A DNA stretch of 64,000 nt from Ensifer adhaerens. GTDB lineage: Bacteria; Pseudomonadota; Alphaproteobacteria; Rhizobiales; Rhizobiaceae. The stretch spans positions 575,323 to 639,322 of the forward strand of contig NZ_JABEKT010000003.1 in the NCBI RefSeq assembly GCF_013283195.1. Direction: 5' to 3'. The notes under the pieces are model-generated. The model was not told where the DNA came from and searched no databases. It saw only the letters and a list, made by a program, of their open reading frames with translations. Below are positions 13,411-21,872 of this stretch, in pieces. Every line of letters starts with the position of its first letter. Position 1 is the first letter of the stretch. A program made the position numbers and the translations under genes.

Positions 13411-13452
13411 AGACCCCTCACCTCCCTTGATATCCCCGGCCCAACGCGTCGT

Positions 13453-14673
13453 TCAGCTCGCGGGGCCTGCAAGGACTGGCGTCTTGATGACACCAGTCAA
13501 GCTTTCCGGCGGCAGCGCCATCACCGCCTCCTCGTCGAAAAGATCCCCCATGGCAGAAGGAACACCGGTCTTCTTCAATTCCTCCAGGAACTTGCGATGA
13601 ACGCGCGGATCCTGATCCTCATATTCAATCTGGCGACCACCGTCCTTGACCGACGTCGCCCCACCGCCTTCAGCGCTCTTGCGCCTCAGAGAAATGAACG
13701 GGTAGCGCCGACTACCCAGGCTGCAAGCTACATAGCGCGCAGGCTGGTCGCAGGTGTTGAAATGCTGATGATACATCCAAAATGGCGGCGTATACATGAA
13801 GCCATGTCGCCAGGGGATTTCCTTGAACTCGGAGTCACCCTCGTACCACATCAGCGAGTAACCCTCGCCATCGACGGCATGAACGTGGGTACCGGCGGCG
13901 TGGCGATGGGCCTTCTTGTAGCGACCGACCGGCATTTGCGACACGTGAGAGTGCATTGTGCCGTCGGCGAGCACGAAGTTGACGTTGAGCGATCCCTTGC
14001 CGCGCCCTTCGAACTCATAAAGCTTGAAGCTTGTGAGGTCATGGACGAAATTCGTTTCCCAGATGTTTTGCACCTTGCGGGCGGATTCCAGACCGTAGGA
14101 ATAGAGCGAGCCGTCACCATCGAAGTGCTTGGTTCCGCCGACACGGTCCTGGAAGACGAAGTCGTTGGCAAAGACGAAGTCGAGGTTGTGATAGAGATTG
14201 ATGGTGAGCGGCGCGTTGTTGGTGCAGGAAAGCCGCACCGTGTCGATGCCCGATCCGTTGTTGAACTGATATTTGCAGTTGAGCGGGATGGCAAACAGCG
14301 CCTTCGGCCCCCACTCGAACGTGCGGGTCTCACCGCTCGGCAGCCACACCGTTGTCGAGCCGTAGCCGGACAGAACATAGAAGAAGGCTTCATAGAGATG
14401 CTTGACCGGTCGGGTCTTCTTGCCGGGAAGAATCTCGATGACATAATTTGCCATGAAATCGCCCATGCCGTGGGTGTGGGCGAAGCATCCGCGCGCCTCG
14501 TAGCGATCCCATTCGGCGGTTTCGAGCGCCAACAAGTCGTGCCCGAGATCGAGATGGATCGGAATGCCCTCGTCATTCGACCAGTCCTTGTAGGGATCGA
14601 CCAGGAACTTTCGGTTCTCCGGATCAGGCGTCACCGTCGGTTCGAGAGGTGATGTGCTGGGGATGCTGGTCAT
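13453..14673 (-). CDS. Bicupin protein paired with the EutA-like ATPase, copy 1
   Basis: About 406 residues with two cupin barrels. The N-terminal barrel (about 75-145) keeps KHLYEAFFYVLSGYGSTTVW but has lost part of the metal ligands: only His92 remains of the HxH motif, and Tyr occupies the usual distal His. The C-terminal barrel (about 235-315) has HRH at 256-258 and YHQH at 301-304, a probable 3-His metal site as in gentisate 1,2-dioxygenase and related Fe(II) cupin oxygenases. The start is ATG 14673; a GTG at 14682 is possible. Its paralogue at 37652 shares DEGIPI, GSTxVW, FEW and YHQHF. Function is unknown; a ring-cleaving or oxidative activity is an inference. Confidence 0.72.
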   Translation of the reverse strand: MTSIPSTSPLEPTVTPDPENRKFLVDPYKDWSNDEGIPIHLDLGHDLLALETAEWDRYEARGCFAHTHGMGDFMANYVIEILPGKKTRPVKHLYEAFFYVLSGYGSTTVWLPSGETRTFEWGPKALFAIPLNCKYQFNNGSGIDTVRLSCTNNAPLTINLYHNLDFVFANDFVFQDRVGGTKHFDGDGSLYSYGLESARKVQNIWETNFVHDLTSFKLYEFEGRGKGSLNVNFVLADGTMHSHVSQMPVGRYKKAHRHAAGTHVHAVDGEGYSLMWYEGDSEFKEIPWRHGFMYTPPFWMYHQHFNTCDQPARYVACSLGSRRYPFISLRRKSAEGGGATSVKDGGRQIEYEDQDPRVHRKFLEELKKTGVPSAMGDLFDEEAVMALPPESLTGVIKTPVLAGPAS

Positions 14674-14816
14674 CTCGTTCACTTTCGCTATGTTGTTCGG
14701 CGCCGCGATCTTTTGGTTTGTTAGGCGATAGGACTATGGAATTTCGGGCGGGGTATCGGTAGCCCGTTTTCGGAAAAGACATTTTCCCGGAGAGAACTCC
14801 GCCGGAGCAAGGTCCC

Positions 14817-15674
14817 TTAGGCTAGACCGCCTTCGCTTGCCGCAAGCGGCCGCACCGTGCGGCCGAGATAGGTCGCTTCCGCGCCATAGAGCAATTCCTT
14901 CACGTCGGCCGCCTTCAAGGTCTTGATGATCTGGTCCACCTGACCGGACAGGGGCAGCATCAGCCCCGCCTTCTGGGCGAGGTCCATGGTCACGTCCATG
15001 TCCTTTTCCTGCCAGGTGAACCGCGTCGTGTCCCAGCGCGCGAGCGTGCCGTTGGTGCCGGGGCAAGCAAGCAGGATTTCGCGCATGCGCTGGGTATCGA
15101 GCCCGTAGCGCTTGGCGATCAAAAGCGCTTCGAAATTCGCGACGCAGTGGATCCAGTGCAGGAGATTGTTGCAGGATTTGGCGATCTGACCCGCGCCGAG
15201 CGGACCAACGTGCACCACGTCCCGGCTGTAGCAGGAAAGAACCGGGCGCACGCGCTCCACGTCCTCGCTGGCACCGCCGCAGAGCGAGAGCAGTGTCGCT
15301 TCACGTGCGCCCGATGCGCCGTAAACCACGGGCGCATCGACCAGATGCTGCCCACGCGCTTCGATGCGCGGTTTGAGTGCCAACATGGTCTCGGGACTGA
15401 TCGTTGCAGCCACCACGATCGTCGCACCGGCAGCCTTCGAAAGCCCGTCGCAGACGTCGATTACCTGCTGGTCGTTGGCGACGACAAGCAGGAACGCGTC
15501 GGCGGAACTCGCGGCATCATCGAGACTTTCCTTCGGCAGGAGGCCTTGCTCGAACGCCTGTTGCAGACGTTCCTGGTTGATATCGAAGGCAGAAACCTCG
15601 AACCCGCCCTTCCTCCTGATGTGCCCCCCCATGGCGAGCCCCATCTCGCCCGCACCGATGATAGCAATCCTCAT
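14817..15674 (-). CDS. NAD(P)-dependent 3-hydroxyisobutyrate-dehydrogenase-like oxidoreductase
   Basis: 285 residues of the beta-hydroxyacid dehydrogenase family (6-phosphogluconate dehydrogenase N-terminal fold). The Rossmann motif MRIAIIGAGEMGLAMGGH opens the protein. The substrate-binding signature appears as LVDAPVVYGASGAREATL, and the catalytic Lys region as GAGQIAKSCNNLLHWI. The start at 15674 is chosen because it has GAGGTG at 5-base spacing and begins exactly at the Rossmann fold. It probably oxidises a hydroxy-carboxylate or reduces a semialdehyde from the substrate imported by the neighbouring TctABC. Confidence 0.83.
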   Translation of the reverse strand: MRIAIIGAGEMGLAMGGHIRRKGGFEVSAFDINQERLQQAFEQGLLPKESLDDAASSADAFLLVVANDQQVIDVCDGLSKAAGATIVVAATISPETMLALKPRIEARGQHLVDAPVVYGASGAREATLLSLCGGASEDVERVRPVLSCYSRDVVHVGPLGAGQIAKSCNNLLHWIHCVANFEALLIAKRYGLDTQRMREILLACPGTNGTLARWDTTRFTWQEKDMDVTMDLAQKAGLMLPLSGQVDQIIKTLKAADVKELLYGAEATYLGRTVRPLAASEGGLA

Positions 15675-15758
15675 ATTCACCTCGAAACCTCGCGGCCTAG
15701 CCGGGCGCAGTGTTTGATGCAGCCTGACCGGCAACTTCCAAAAGCAGATCGATAAAGA

Positions 15759-15786
15759 AGCGGCGGCCTCGCAAGAAGCCGCCGCT
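15759..15786 (-). terminator. Stem-loop between tctC copy 1 and the dehydrogenase gene
   Basis: A 9-bp GC-rich stem (AGCGGCGGC / GCCGCCGCT) encloses a 10-base loop just after the tctC stop. Read on the minus strand it is followed by the T-rich TTCTTTATC, so it can act as an attenuator that keeps binding-protein expression above that of downstream enzymes. Confidence 0.6.
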
Positions 15787-15801
15787 GTCATGAACGAAAA
15801 A

Positions 15802-16809
15802 TCAGTCCTTCTTCAGCGTCTCCTGGAGAACGCTGACAATCTCCGGGGTTTGGTCGAGGGCAGCCTTGACCACCGTGGCGACATCGTCGCCGACCTTCGG
15901 GTCGACCGGCAAGCCGAGCGACTCCGCTTTCTTCAGGAATTCCGGATCAGTGGTCGCCTTGGCATAGGCGTCACGCAGGGCCTTGAGGCGATCTTCAGGA
16001 ATGCCTGCCGGCCCGGCCGTCAGGCGCGAGATGTTGCTCTGCGAGGCAACGAGTGCGATGACTTTCTGGGCATCCGGCTTGTCACCGACGAGCGCCGAAA
16101 GCTGCGGCACGTCGGTTTCCGAGCCGCCGATCTGGGCAATGATCTTTGCGTTGCCTTCATTCACGAAGTCCTGGAACGAGGAACGCGAGGCGATGATACC
16201 CTGCACTTCGCCGCGACGCATGGCGAGCTGGTCGTCACCACCGTTGTAACCGGAGATGATTTCGACCGGCAGGTTGAGCGCCTTGACGAGCATGGTCGTC
16301 TCGATCGTGGAGGCACTGCCGACACCGGCGGATGCGAACTTCACCGGTTCCTTGCTGGCGGCAAGTTGTTCGAAACTGTCGATGCCCGAATCCTTTGTAA
16401 CGACCATCACGCGTGGGTCGGACGCGACCTTGCCGATCCAGGACATGTTGCCGAGGTCGAACTTGATGGCGGGATCGCCGGCCAGCTGGCCATAAATGAG
16501 ACCGGTGTTGAAAGTGCCGAAGGTCAGGCCATCCGGCTCGGAGGCGTACACGTAGTTGGCCCCGATCAAGTGGCCGGCGCCCGGCATGTTCTGGACGACG
16601 AAGGTCGAGCCGGGCAAGTATTTCTGCATGAACTCGGCCACGAGACGGGCATTGGTGTCATAGCCGCCGCCGGGCGCCGTCGCGACGATATAGTTGACCG
16701 TCTTGCCGTTGAAGAAATCGGCGCCCTCCTGCGCCATTGCCGGAGTTGCCGCGATCGCGGCGAATGTCGCTGCGCCGGCGACAGCCTTGCGGATGGAGTG
16801 CATGTTCAT
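15802..16809 (-). CDS. tctC: Tripartite tricarboxylate transporter substrate-binding protein, copy 1
   Basis: 335 residues, TctC/Bug family. The signal peptide (about 1-26) ends ATPAMAQEG, then the mature protein opens with VNYIVATAPGGGYDTNARLVAEF, the Bug substrate loop. FVVQNMPGAGHLIGANYVYA and PEDRLKALRDAYAKA are further family marks. The start ATG 16809 has GGGAGG upstream. It is about 70% identical by eye to the preceding tandem copy, so the pair arose by duplication. It captures a carboxylate in the periplasm for TctAB. Confidence 0.9.
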   Translation of the reverse strand: MNMHSIRKAVAGAATFAAIAATPAMAQEGADFFNGKTVNYIVATAPGGGYDTNARLVAEFMQKYLPGSTFVVQNMPGAGHLIGANYVYASEPDGLTFGTFNTGLIYGQLAGDPAIKFDLGNMSWIGKVASDPRVMVVTKDSGIDSFEQLAASKEPVKFASAGVGSASTIETTMLVKALNLPVEIISGYNGGDDQLAMRRGEVQGIIASRSSFQDFVNEGNAKIIAQIGGSETDVPQLSALVGDKPDAQKVIALVASQSNISRLTAGPAGIPEDRLKALRDAYAKATTDPEFLKKAESLGLPVDPKVGDDVATVVKAALDQTPEIVSVLQETLKKD

Positions 16810-16849
16810 TGGGTTCCCTCCCTGTTGTAGTTTCGGTGAAGAGCGAGGC

Positions 16850-17848
16850 TCAGCCTTCGCTCAAAGCTTCTTTCAGTGCTTCGATAACGTCAGGCTTCTG
16901 GTCGAGGGCTTTCTCGACAAGCGCGCTGACATCGTTGCCGACGAGCGGATCGACCGGCAGGCCCAGAGTGCGGGCCTTTTCGATGAATTCCGGGTCGGAT
17001 GTGGCGGCGACATAGGCGTCGCGGAGCGCCTTCAGGCGATCCTCCGATATACCTGCCGGGCCGGCCGTGAGCCGTGAAATCCCGCTCTGGGATTCGATCA
17101 GCGCCACGACTTGCCGGGCTGTGTCTCCGTCGATCATCGACGACAACTGCGGCACATCCGTATCGCTACCACCGACCTGGGCGAGGATTCGGCCCTTGCC
17201 CTCATCGATGAATTGCTGGAATTCCGAGCGCGAGCCGATCACGCCCTGCACCTCGCCACGCATCATGGCGAGTTGGTCTTCATTGCCATTATAGCCCGAT
17301 ACGACTTGGATCGGCAGTTTCAGCGCCTTCACGAACATCATCGCCTCGATCATCGAAGCGCTGCCTTTGCCGGCCGTGGCGAACTTGATCGGTTGCTGCA
17401 GCGACCGGAGCTGCTCGAAGCTTTCAATGCCCGATTCCTTGGTCACGATGAGGACCCGCGGGTCGGACGCGACCTTGCCAATCCAGGACATCTTCGTCAG
17501 GTCGAACTTGATGTTCTGATCGCCACTCAACTGGCCGTAGATCAAGCCGGTGTTGAAGGTGCCAAAGGTCAGTCCGTCCGGATCGGACGCATAAATGTAG
17601 TTGGTTCCGATCAGGTGGCCGGCGCCCGGCATGTTCTGGACGACGAACGTCGAGCCGGGCAGATGCTTCTGCATGTACTGGGCCACAAGCCGGCCATTGG
17701 TGTCGTAAACGCCACCCGGCGAAGTCGCGACGATATAGGTGACGGTCTTGCCGTCAAAAAAGGCCTTTCCATCCTCCGCCCGGAGGACCGCCGATCCCGC
17801 CATCAGAAACACGGCGGAAAGCGACAGTGCCGAAACCCGTCCCTTCAT
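16850..17848 (-). CDS. tctC: Tripartite tricarboxylate transporter substrate-binding protein, copy 2
   Basis: 332 residues, TctC/Bug family, tandem paralogue of the next gene. The signal peptide starts [18 protein letters not shown] and ends VLRAEDG. The mature protein has VTYIVATSPGGVYDTNGRLV and FVVQNMPGAGHLIGTNYIYA. ATG 17848 is preferred over ATG 17854 because GGAGGAG then sits seven bases upstream. Differences in the ligand loop (GGVYDTNG against GGGYDTNA) hint at a different substrate preference between the two binding proteins that share one TctAB membrane pair. Confidence 0.88.
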   Translation of the reverse strand: MKGRVSALSLSAVFLMAGSAVLRAEDGKAFFDGKTVTYIVATSPGGVYDTNGRLVAQYMQKHLPGSTFVVQNMPGAGHLIGTNYIYASDPDGLTFGTFNTGLIYGQLSGDQNIKFDLTKMSWIGKVASDPRVLIVTKESGIESFEQLRSLQQPIKFATAGKGSASMIEAMMFVKALKLPIQVVSGYNGNEDQLAMMRGEVQGVIGSRSEFQQFIDEGKGRILAQVGGSDTDVPQLSSMIDGDTARQVVALIESQSGISRLTAGPAGISEDRLKALRDAYVAATSDPEFIEKARTLGLPVDPLVGNDVSALVEKALDQKPDVIEALKEALSEG

Positions 17849-17975
17849 ATTCATTCTCCTCCCAATTTGCTCGGCCGTCCGAATGGGCGGCAATCCCGGT
17901 TTTCCGGACAAGAGGCACACTTCACCGCTGGCCGAACCAGCCTGTGCCGCCATGCTTGCCTTTGCTTATTCTGTG

Positions 17976-18006
17976 GCGTCCCGGTTTTTCGGGACGCTCT
18001 TTTTTT
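17976..18006. terminator. Stem-loop with T-tract between tctB and tctC
   Basis: An 8-bp stem (GCGTCCCG / CGGGACGC) with loop GTTTTT is followed on the plus strand by TCTTTTTTT. The T-tract faces plus-strand transcription although all nearby genes are on the minus strand. For the tct operon it would be a hairpin preceded by an A-run, perhaps an mRNA-processing or attenuation site. It could also stop antisense transcription. Confidence 0.55.
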
Positions 18007-18017
18007 AAAGATCAGCT

Positions 18018-18548
18018 TCAGACCACGCCGATGCCGACCGTCCTCAGGAGCCACGGCGTTACGAAACCGGGGAACAACTGGATGTGCAGCAGTGCGCCGA
18101 ACAGCAGATAGAGGACGACGGTTGCACCGACCGCAAGCGAGAGGCTCATCCTCCACGAGCTTTCAGCCTGCCGGCGCAGGAAGGTCGCGAGCATGAACGG
18201 GATGCTCACGTAGAAGCCGAAAGCCAGTATGGCGGCCACGAAGGCCACGAAGTAGATCCACATAGTGATTTCCTGGCGCACCGTATGGGGACCGAATTCC
18301 GGCAGTTCCGGCTCCAGACCTGGCACTTCATGGGCGATGCCTGCGCGCGGCGCCCCGTGGAAGGCACTCTTTGGCGAATGGAAGAGATCGATTGCCAGCT
18401 GAACGAGACAGAGGCCAATGCCGGGGATGCCGACTACGAGCGGCATGAAACGCGCCTTTGCCGGAAATTCCATCGCCAGTCCGACCATCACGCAGAAGAA
18501 GACGAGCATGACGATGGTGAGCCAGGTGCTGAAGGAATAGTGTCTCAT
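18018..18548 (-). CDS. tctB: Tripartite tricarboxylate transporter small membrane subunit
   Basis: A 176-residue TctB-family protein with four predicted hydrophobic segments (about 8-27, 32-52, 95-128 and 140-165). The start ATG 18548 overlaps the tctA stop in an ATGA, so translation is coupled. TctB proteins are poorly conserved; the assignment relies on size, topology and position directly after tctA. With TctA it forms the secondary transporter that takes up the carboxylate delivered by TctC. Confidence 0.85.
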   Translation of the reverse strand: MRHYSFSTWLTIVMLVFFCVMVGLAMEFPAKARFMPLVVGIPGIGLCLVQLAIDLFHSPKSAFHGAPRAGIAHEVPGLEPELPEFGPHTVRQEITMWIYFVAFVAAILAFGFYVSIPFMLATFLRRQAESSWRMSLSLAVGATVVLYLLFGALLHIQLFPGFVTPWLLRTVGIGVV

Positions 18549-20056
18549 GTGTTGAGCTCCACGCTGGCATGGGACTTGCCCGGCCGGAAATTGCGGTAGA
18601 AGGCATAGGCCATCAGGCCGACGATCATGCTGATCAGGACAAGCGACAGCGGCCGCAGGAAGAAGGAATACCCCCAAAGCTGCAGCGCCTGATGAAGCGA
18701 AGCTTCCGCCTGTCCGCCGAGCACGAGACCGATGACGAAGGGCGAGCGGGGCCAGCCGGCGCGCTGGAAGCCATAGCCGAGGATGCTGAAGAGCACGAGG
18801 ACGACCAGGTTCTGCCACTGCACGTCGCTGACGAAGCAGCCGATTGTCACGAAGATCAGAATGAACGGAACAAGGACACGGCCGTTCACGAACGTCAGCA
18901 CCGCGATCCAGCGACAGGAAACCAGCAGAATGCCGACGGCGATCAGGTTGCCGACCACGAGAGCCCAGATCAAGGTCCAGACGAGGTCGAGATGCTTGGT
19001 CACCATCGTCGCGCCCGGCTGGATGCCGAGGATGAGGAAGGCGCCGAGCAGAACCGCCATGCCGGAGCTGCCGGGAATGCCAAAAAACAGGGTCGGAAGC
19101 AGCGAACCGCCTTCCTTGCCGTTGCTGGCGGTTTCAGGTGCAATGACACCTTCGATCGCGCCCTTGCCGAAGCGTTCCGGGGTCTTCGAACTCTGGACGG
19201 CGTGACCGTAGCAGAGCCAGGCCGCCGTCGAGCCGCCGAGGCCGGGGATCATGCCGATGATGGCGCCGATAACCGAGGTGCGGATAACCAGCCACCAGTG
19301 GCGCGGCACTTCCATGACACCCGACAGTAGCTGGCGATAGGAGAAAGCCTTGTCCATCGATACGGCGGAGATCGAGCCGCCCTTGGTGGCGAGCGACAGC
19401 ATTTCCGGCACAGCGAACATGGCCAGCACCGCGGTCACGAGGCTGACGCCATCCCAGAGGAACAGCATGTCGCCTGCATAACGGGGCGTACCGGTGATCG
19501 GGTCCATGCCGATGGTCGACAGTATCAGGCCGTAGAAGCCGACGATGAGACCCTTCACGATCTTGCTGCCGCTGGCGAGGAAGGCGATGAAGCTGATGCC
19601 GAGCAGGGCGATCAGAAAGAATTCGGCCGGGCTGAACATCAGGATGACCGGCTCAAGCACAGGGATCATGATGGCGAAGACGACGGCACCGATGATGCCA
19701 CCGACGCCCGATGCCGTGATGCTGGCGCCGAGCGCCCGGGCTGCCTGTCCTTGCTTGGCAAGAGGATATCCGTCGAGCGTCGTCGCGGCGTCATCGCCGT
19801 CGCCGGGAATGCCGAACATGATGCTGGATATCTGGCCACTGGTGCCGTTGACGGCGTGCAGGGTCAGCAGAAATACCGCACCAGCCACCATGTCCATACC
19901 GTAGACGAACGGGATTGCCATGGCGATGGAGAGCTTCCCACCGATGCCGGGCATCACGCCGACAAGCAAGCCGCACACGACCGCTATCAGCATTAGACCC
20001 ATGATGTGGGGCGTGCTCACAAGATTGAAGAGCGCCCCGAACATAGTCTCGATCAT
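18545..20056 (-). CDS. tctA: Tripartite tricarboxylate transporter large membrane subunit
   Basis: A 503-residue TctA-family permease with about 10-12 membrane segments. The duplicated family signature is visible as GVMPGIGGKLSIAMAIPF and IPGLGGSTAAWLCYGHA, together with GIPGDGDDAATTLDGYPLAKQ, GVIAPETASNGKEGG and TLFFGIPGSSGMAVLLGAF. The start ATG 20056 gives the usual family length; GGAGGA lies 13 bases upstream. It heads the long minus-strand operon. Comparable TctABC systems take up citrate, tartrate, phthalate or terephthalate; here an aromatic or dicarboxylic acid is inferred from the surroundings. Confidence 0.9.
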   Translation of the reverse strand: MIETMFGALFNLVSTPHIMGLMLIAVVCGLLVGVMPGIGGKLSIAMAIPFVYGMDMVAGAVFLLTLHAVNGTSGQISSIMFGIPGDGDDAATTLDGYPLAKQGQAARALGASITASGVGGIIGAVVFAIMIPVLEPVILMFSPAEFFLIALLGISFIAFLASGSKIVKGLIVGFYGLILSTIGMDPITGTPRYAGDMLFLWDGVSLVTAVLAMFAVPEMLSLATKGGSISAVSMDKAFSYRQLLSGVMEVPRHWWLVIRTSVIGAIIGMIPGLGGSTAAWLCYGHAVQSSKTPERFGKGAIEGVIAPETASNGKEGGSLLPTLFFGIPGSSGMAVLLGAFLILGIQPGATMVTKHLDLVWTLIWALVVGNLIAVGILLVSCRWIAVLTFVNGRVLVPFILIFVTIGCFVSDVQWQNLVVLVLFSILGYGFQRAGWPRSPFVIGLVLGGQAEASLHQALQLWGYSFFLRPLSLVLISMIVGLMAYAFYRNFRPGKSHASVELNT

Positions 20057-20617
20057 TTCTGGTTCCAATCCTCCCGTAAGACGGGGAAGGCGCCGTCGGT
20101 GCGGCACCACCCATCGGGCAATCACTTGCGATCTCCTCCCGCAAGCTGGGCGATTGCCAATACTCTGCGTCGGCTCCCTGCCTTTCGCTTGTCTCAATTA
20201 GTGCCACCAGCCCGGTCTTTGTCCAAAGCAAAAAACTATGCTTAGTCCAGCAGTTTTTGCGCGGACAGACCCTTCAGGGCACTCAATGCTTACCCGCTCG
20301 CGTCATCCATCTTTTTGAATTTTCTATTATTCATGGGAGTCCGCCGGCCGATATGCATGAGTGGATTATATCGGCTTTGTTGGCCATTCCCGGCCTGATC
20401 GAACCTCGTTCTGATTCGAACTCCTGAGCACCGGCGATCTCGCATTAAGTTTTTCTTACTTCGGGGGTAAGCCGAAATGGCGTGGACTTCGTCCCTGCCC
20501 GCCCCCTAGCATCTCGCCAATTGCGCGGCGCACAGGATGCTCGCGTATTTCCGGCCACGTTCGCGCCGCTTTCGCCATCCGGCCGCGGCAGAAAGCCGTG
20601 CGCCACTCGGAGGAGAG
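20057..20617. promoter_or_regulatory. Divergent intergenic region between tctA and the CHR transporter
   Basis: 560 bases without a convincing gene. It should contain the promoter of the tct operon (minus) and of the CHR genes (plus). AT-rich stretches at about 20220-20260 and 20300-20335 are candidate promoter zones. A LysR-box-like element at 20441-20460 is listed separately. Nothing else was recognised. Confidence 0.5.
20441..20460. promoter_or_regulatory. Probable LysR-box shared with the lysR-hupE intergenic region
   Basis: CGCATTAAGTTTTTCTTACT here matches, with one inserted T, CGCATTAAGTTTTCTTAAG on the complementary strand at 27999-28017, beside the CbbR-like LysR gene. The core TTAAG-N4/5-CTTAA fits the TNA-N7/8-TNA form of CbbR-type operators. 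It lies 158 bases before the CHR transporter start. Confidence 0.5.
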
Positions 20618-21205
20618 ATGGACAGCCCCATAAACAAGAACGAAACCGCCGAGATCCGACAGGTCCCGGCGCTGGACCTGCTGGCGTCCTTCCTGCGGCT
20701 CGGAGCTTCTTCGTTTGGAGGCGGCATGACTGGCTGGACGCACCGGGAGATCGTCGAGCGCCGACGCTGGCTGACGGACAGCGAATTCCTGCAGACCCTG
20801 ACGATCGCGCAGATCATGCCTGGCGCAAATCCTGTCAATCTCGCTGTCTATATCGGGCTCAAGCTATCGGGTTTTCGCGGCGCAGCGCTGGCGCTGTTCG
20901 GCATGATCCTGCCTGCTTTCCTCGCCATCCTCGCACTCAGCTTCACCTACCAGCAGCTTCGCTCCTATCCGGAGGCGCAGGCAGTGCTGCGCGGCCTTGC
21001 GTGCGTCGGCATCGCTTCCAGCCTCACAATGGGCATCAAGACCGCGCGGAGGCTGAAAGCGCATGTGGTGCCGATCGGAATCGCTGCCCTGGTGTTCCTC
21101 ACGGTCGGCGTGTTGCGCTGGCCGCTCGTGGCGGTGGTCATCGGGGCCATACCGCTCAGCGTCGCTGCCACCTTCTGGCTTGAAAGGAAGAAGACCCGTG
21201 GATGA
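20618..21205 (+). CDS. Short-chain chromate-transporter-family (CHR) protein, N-domain half
   Basis: 195 residues with one CHR domain. The motif SFLRLGASSFGGGMTGWTHRE near the N-terminus, AQIMPGANPVNLAVYIG and GFRGAALALFGMILPAFLAI are typical of ChrA. Start ATG 20618 follows GGAGGAG. The second half is encoded by the overlapping next gene. Such heterodimeric short-chain CHR pairs are a known form of the family, so the split is probably natural. Export of chromate or another oxyanion is the family role, but in a carboxylate cluster the real substrate is open. Confidence 0.83.
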   Translation: MDSPINKNETAEIRQVPALDLLASFLRLGASSFGGGMTGWTHREIVERRRWLTDSEFLQTLTIAQIMPGANPVNLAVYIGLKLSGFRGAALALFGMILPAFLAILALSFTYQQLRSYPEAQAVLRGLACVGIASSLTMGIKTARRLKAHVVPIGIAALVFLTVGVLRWPLVAVVIGAIPLSVAATFWLERKKTRG

Positions 21206-21737
21206 AGGAAAACTCCTCAACCTGATCACGATGTGCATTCCGCTGTCGCTCGTCTCCTTTGGTGGCGGCCAGACGATCATCGCCAGCCTGCAGCACCAAA
21301 CCGTCGATATCCAGCATATGCTGTCGGGTGCTCGCTTCACCGATCTCTATGCCATCTCGCGTGCCGCTCCCGGCCCCGGAACGATGATCGTCTCGCTCAT
21401 CGGCTGGGAGGTGAGCGGCCTTCTCGGCGCGGTGCTGGCGACGCTGGCCATCTTCGTGCCCTCCTCCATTCTCATCTGCGCCGTCGGCAGCTACTGGCAC
21501 CGCCATCGCGGTCAGCCCTGGGCGATGGCGGCAGAGAAGGGGCTGGCGCCAGTGGCGGTCGGACTGATTTTCGCCGGCGTCTTTGCCGTCGGCCGCTCCG
21601 CCCAGTTTTCGCCGATCGAACTCGCGACCACTCTTGTCGCCGGGACCATCCTACTGCGTACCAAGCTCGGCCCCTATCCGCTGCTGGCGGCGGCGGGCAT
21701 GCTTTTTTACGCCTTGAGCATCACCGGGCAGGTCTGA
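21198..21737 (+). CDS. Short-chain chromate-transporter-family (CHR) protein, C-domain half
   Basis: 179 residues, the partner CHR domain. It has LVSFGGGQTIIASLQHQTVD, AISRAAPGPGTMIVSLIGWE and FVPSSILICAVGSYW. The start is GTG 21198, which has AAGGAAG upstream and overlaps the previous gene by eight bases, giving translational coupling. The two products would assemble into the equivalent of one full-length ChrA. Confidence 0.83.
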   Translation: MDEGKLLNLITMCIPLSLVSFGGGQTIIASLQHQTVDIQHMLSGARFTDLYAISRAAPGPGTMIVSLIGWEVSGLLGAVLATLAIFVPSSILICAVGSYWHRHRGQPWAMAAEKGLAPVAVGLIFAGVFAVGRSAQFSPIELATTLVAGTILLRTKLGPYPLLAAAGMLFYALSITGQV

Positions 21738-21785
21738 GCGACCGCCCTCCTTTCGACGACATCGGACAAAATTGACGCGGCCTGA

Positions 21786-21813
21786 TTGACCGCATGCCGA
21801 TTCACAGTATGAT
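21786..21813 (+). promoter_or_regulatory. Sigma70-type promoter of the decarboxylase-like/ligJ operon
   Basis: TTGACC (21786-21791), a 16-base spacer and TATGAT (21808-21813) form a good -35/-10 pair. The operator at 21812-21850 follows directly, so a bound protein would block RNA polymerase. The same layout, TTGACG and a 16-base spacer then the operator, occurs on the minus strand upstream of the Rieske oxygenase. Confidence 0.7.
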
Positions 21814-21850
21814 ACTTAAAGAAGAACATCGTTCCGTATAAAGGAACAAC
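21812..21850 (+). promoter_or_regulatory. Operator A, shared with the Rieske oxygenase operon
   Basis: The 20-base segment GTTCCGTATAAAGGAACAAC (21831-21850) is identical to the complement of 35277-35296. The flanking CTTAA and an A/G-rich GAAGAA block are also shared, about 40 bases in all. Inside are dyads GTTCC-N7-GGAAC and GAAC-ATC-GTTC. Arms of this kind suit an IclR-family dimer, and an iclR gene lies in the second operon. Confidence 0.72.
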
Positions 21851-21872
21851 TTCTATCCCGGAGGAAAACGAC

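Noticed and set aside
20618-21737. Frameshifted full-length ChrA
   Set aside because: The two halves overlap by eight bases with a GTG start and ribosome-binding site; short-chain CHR pairs are a known natural form.
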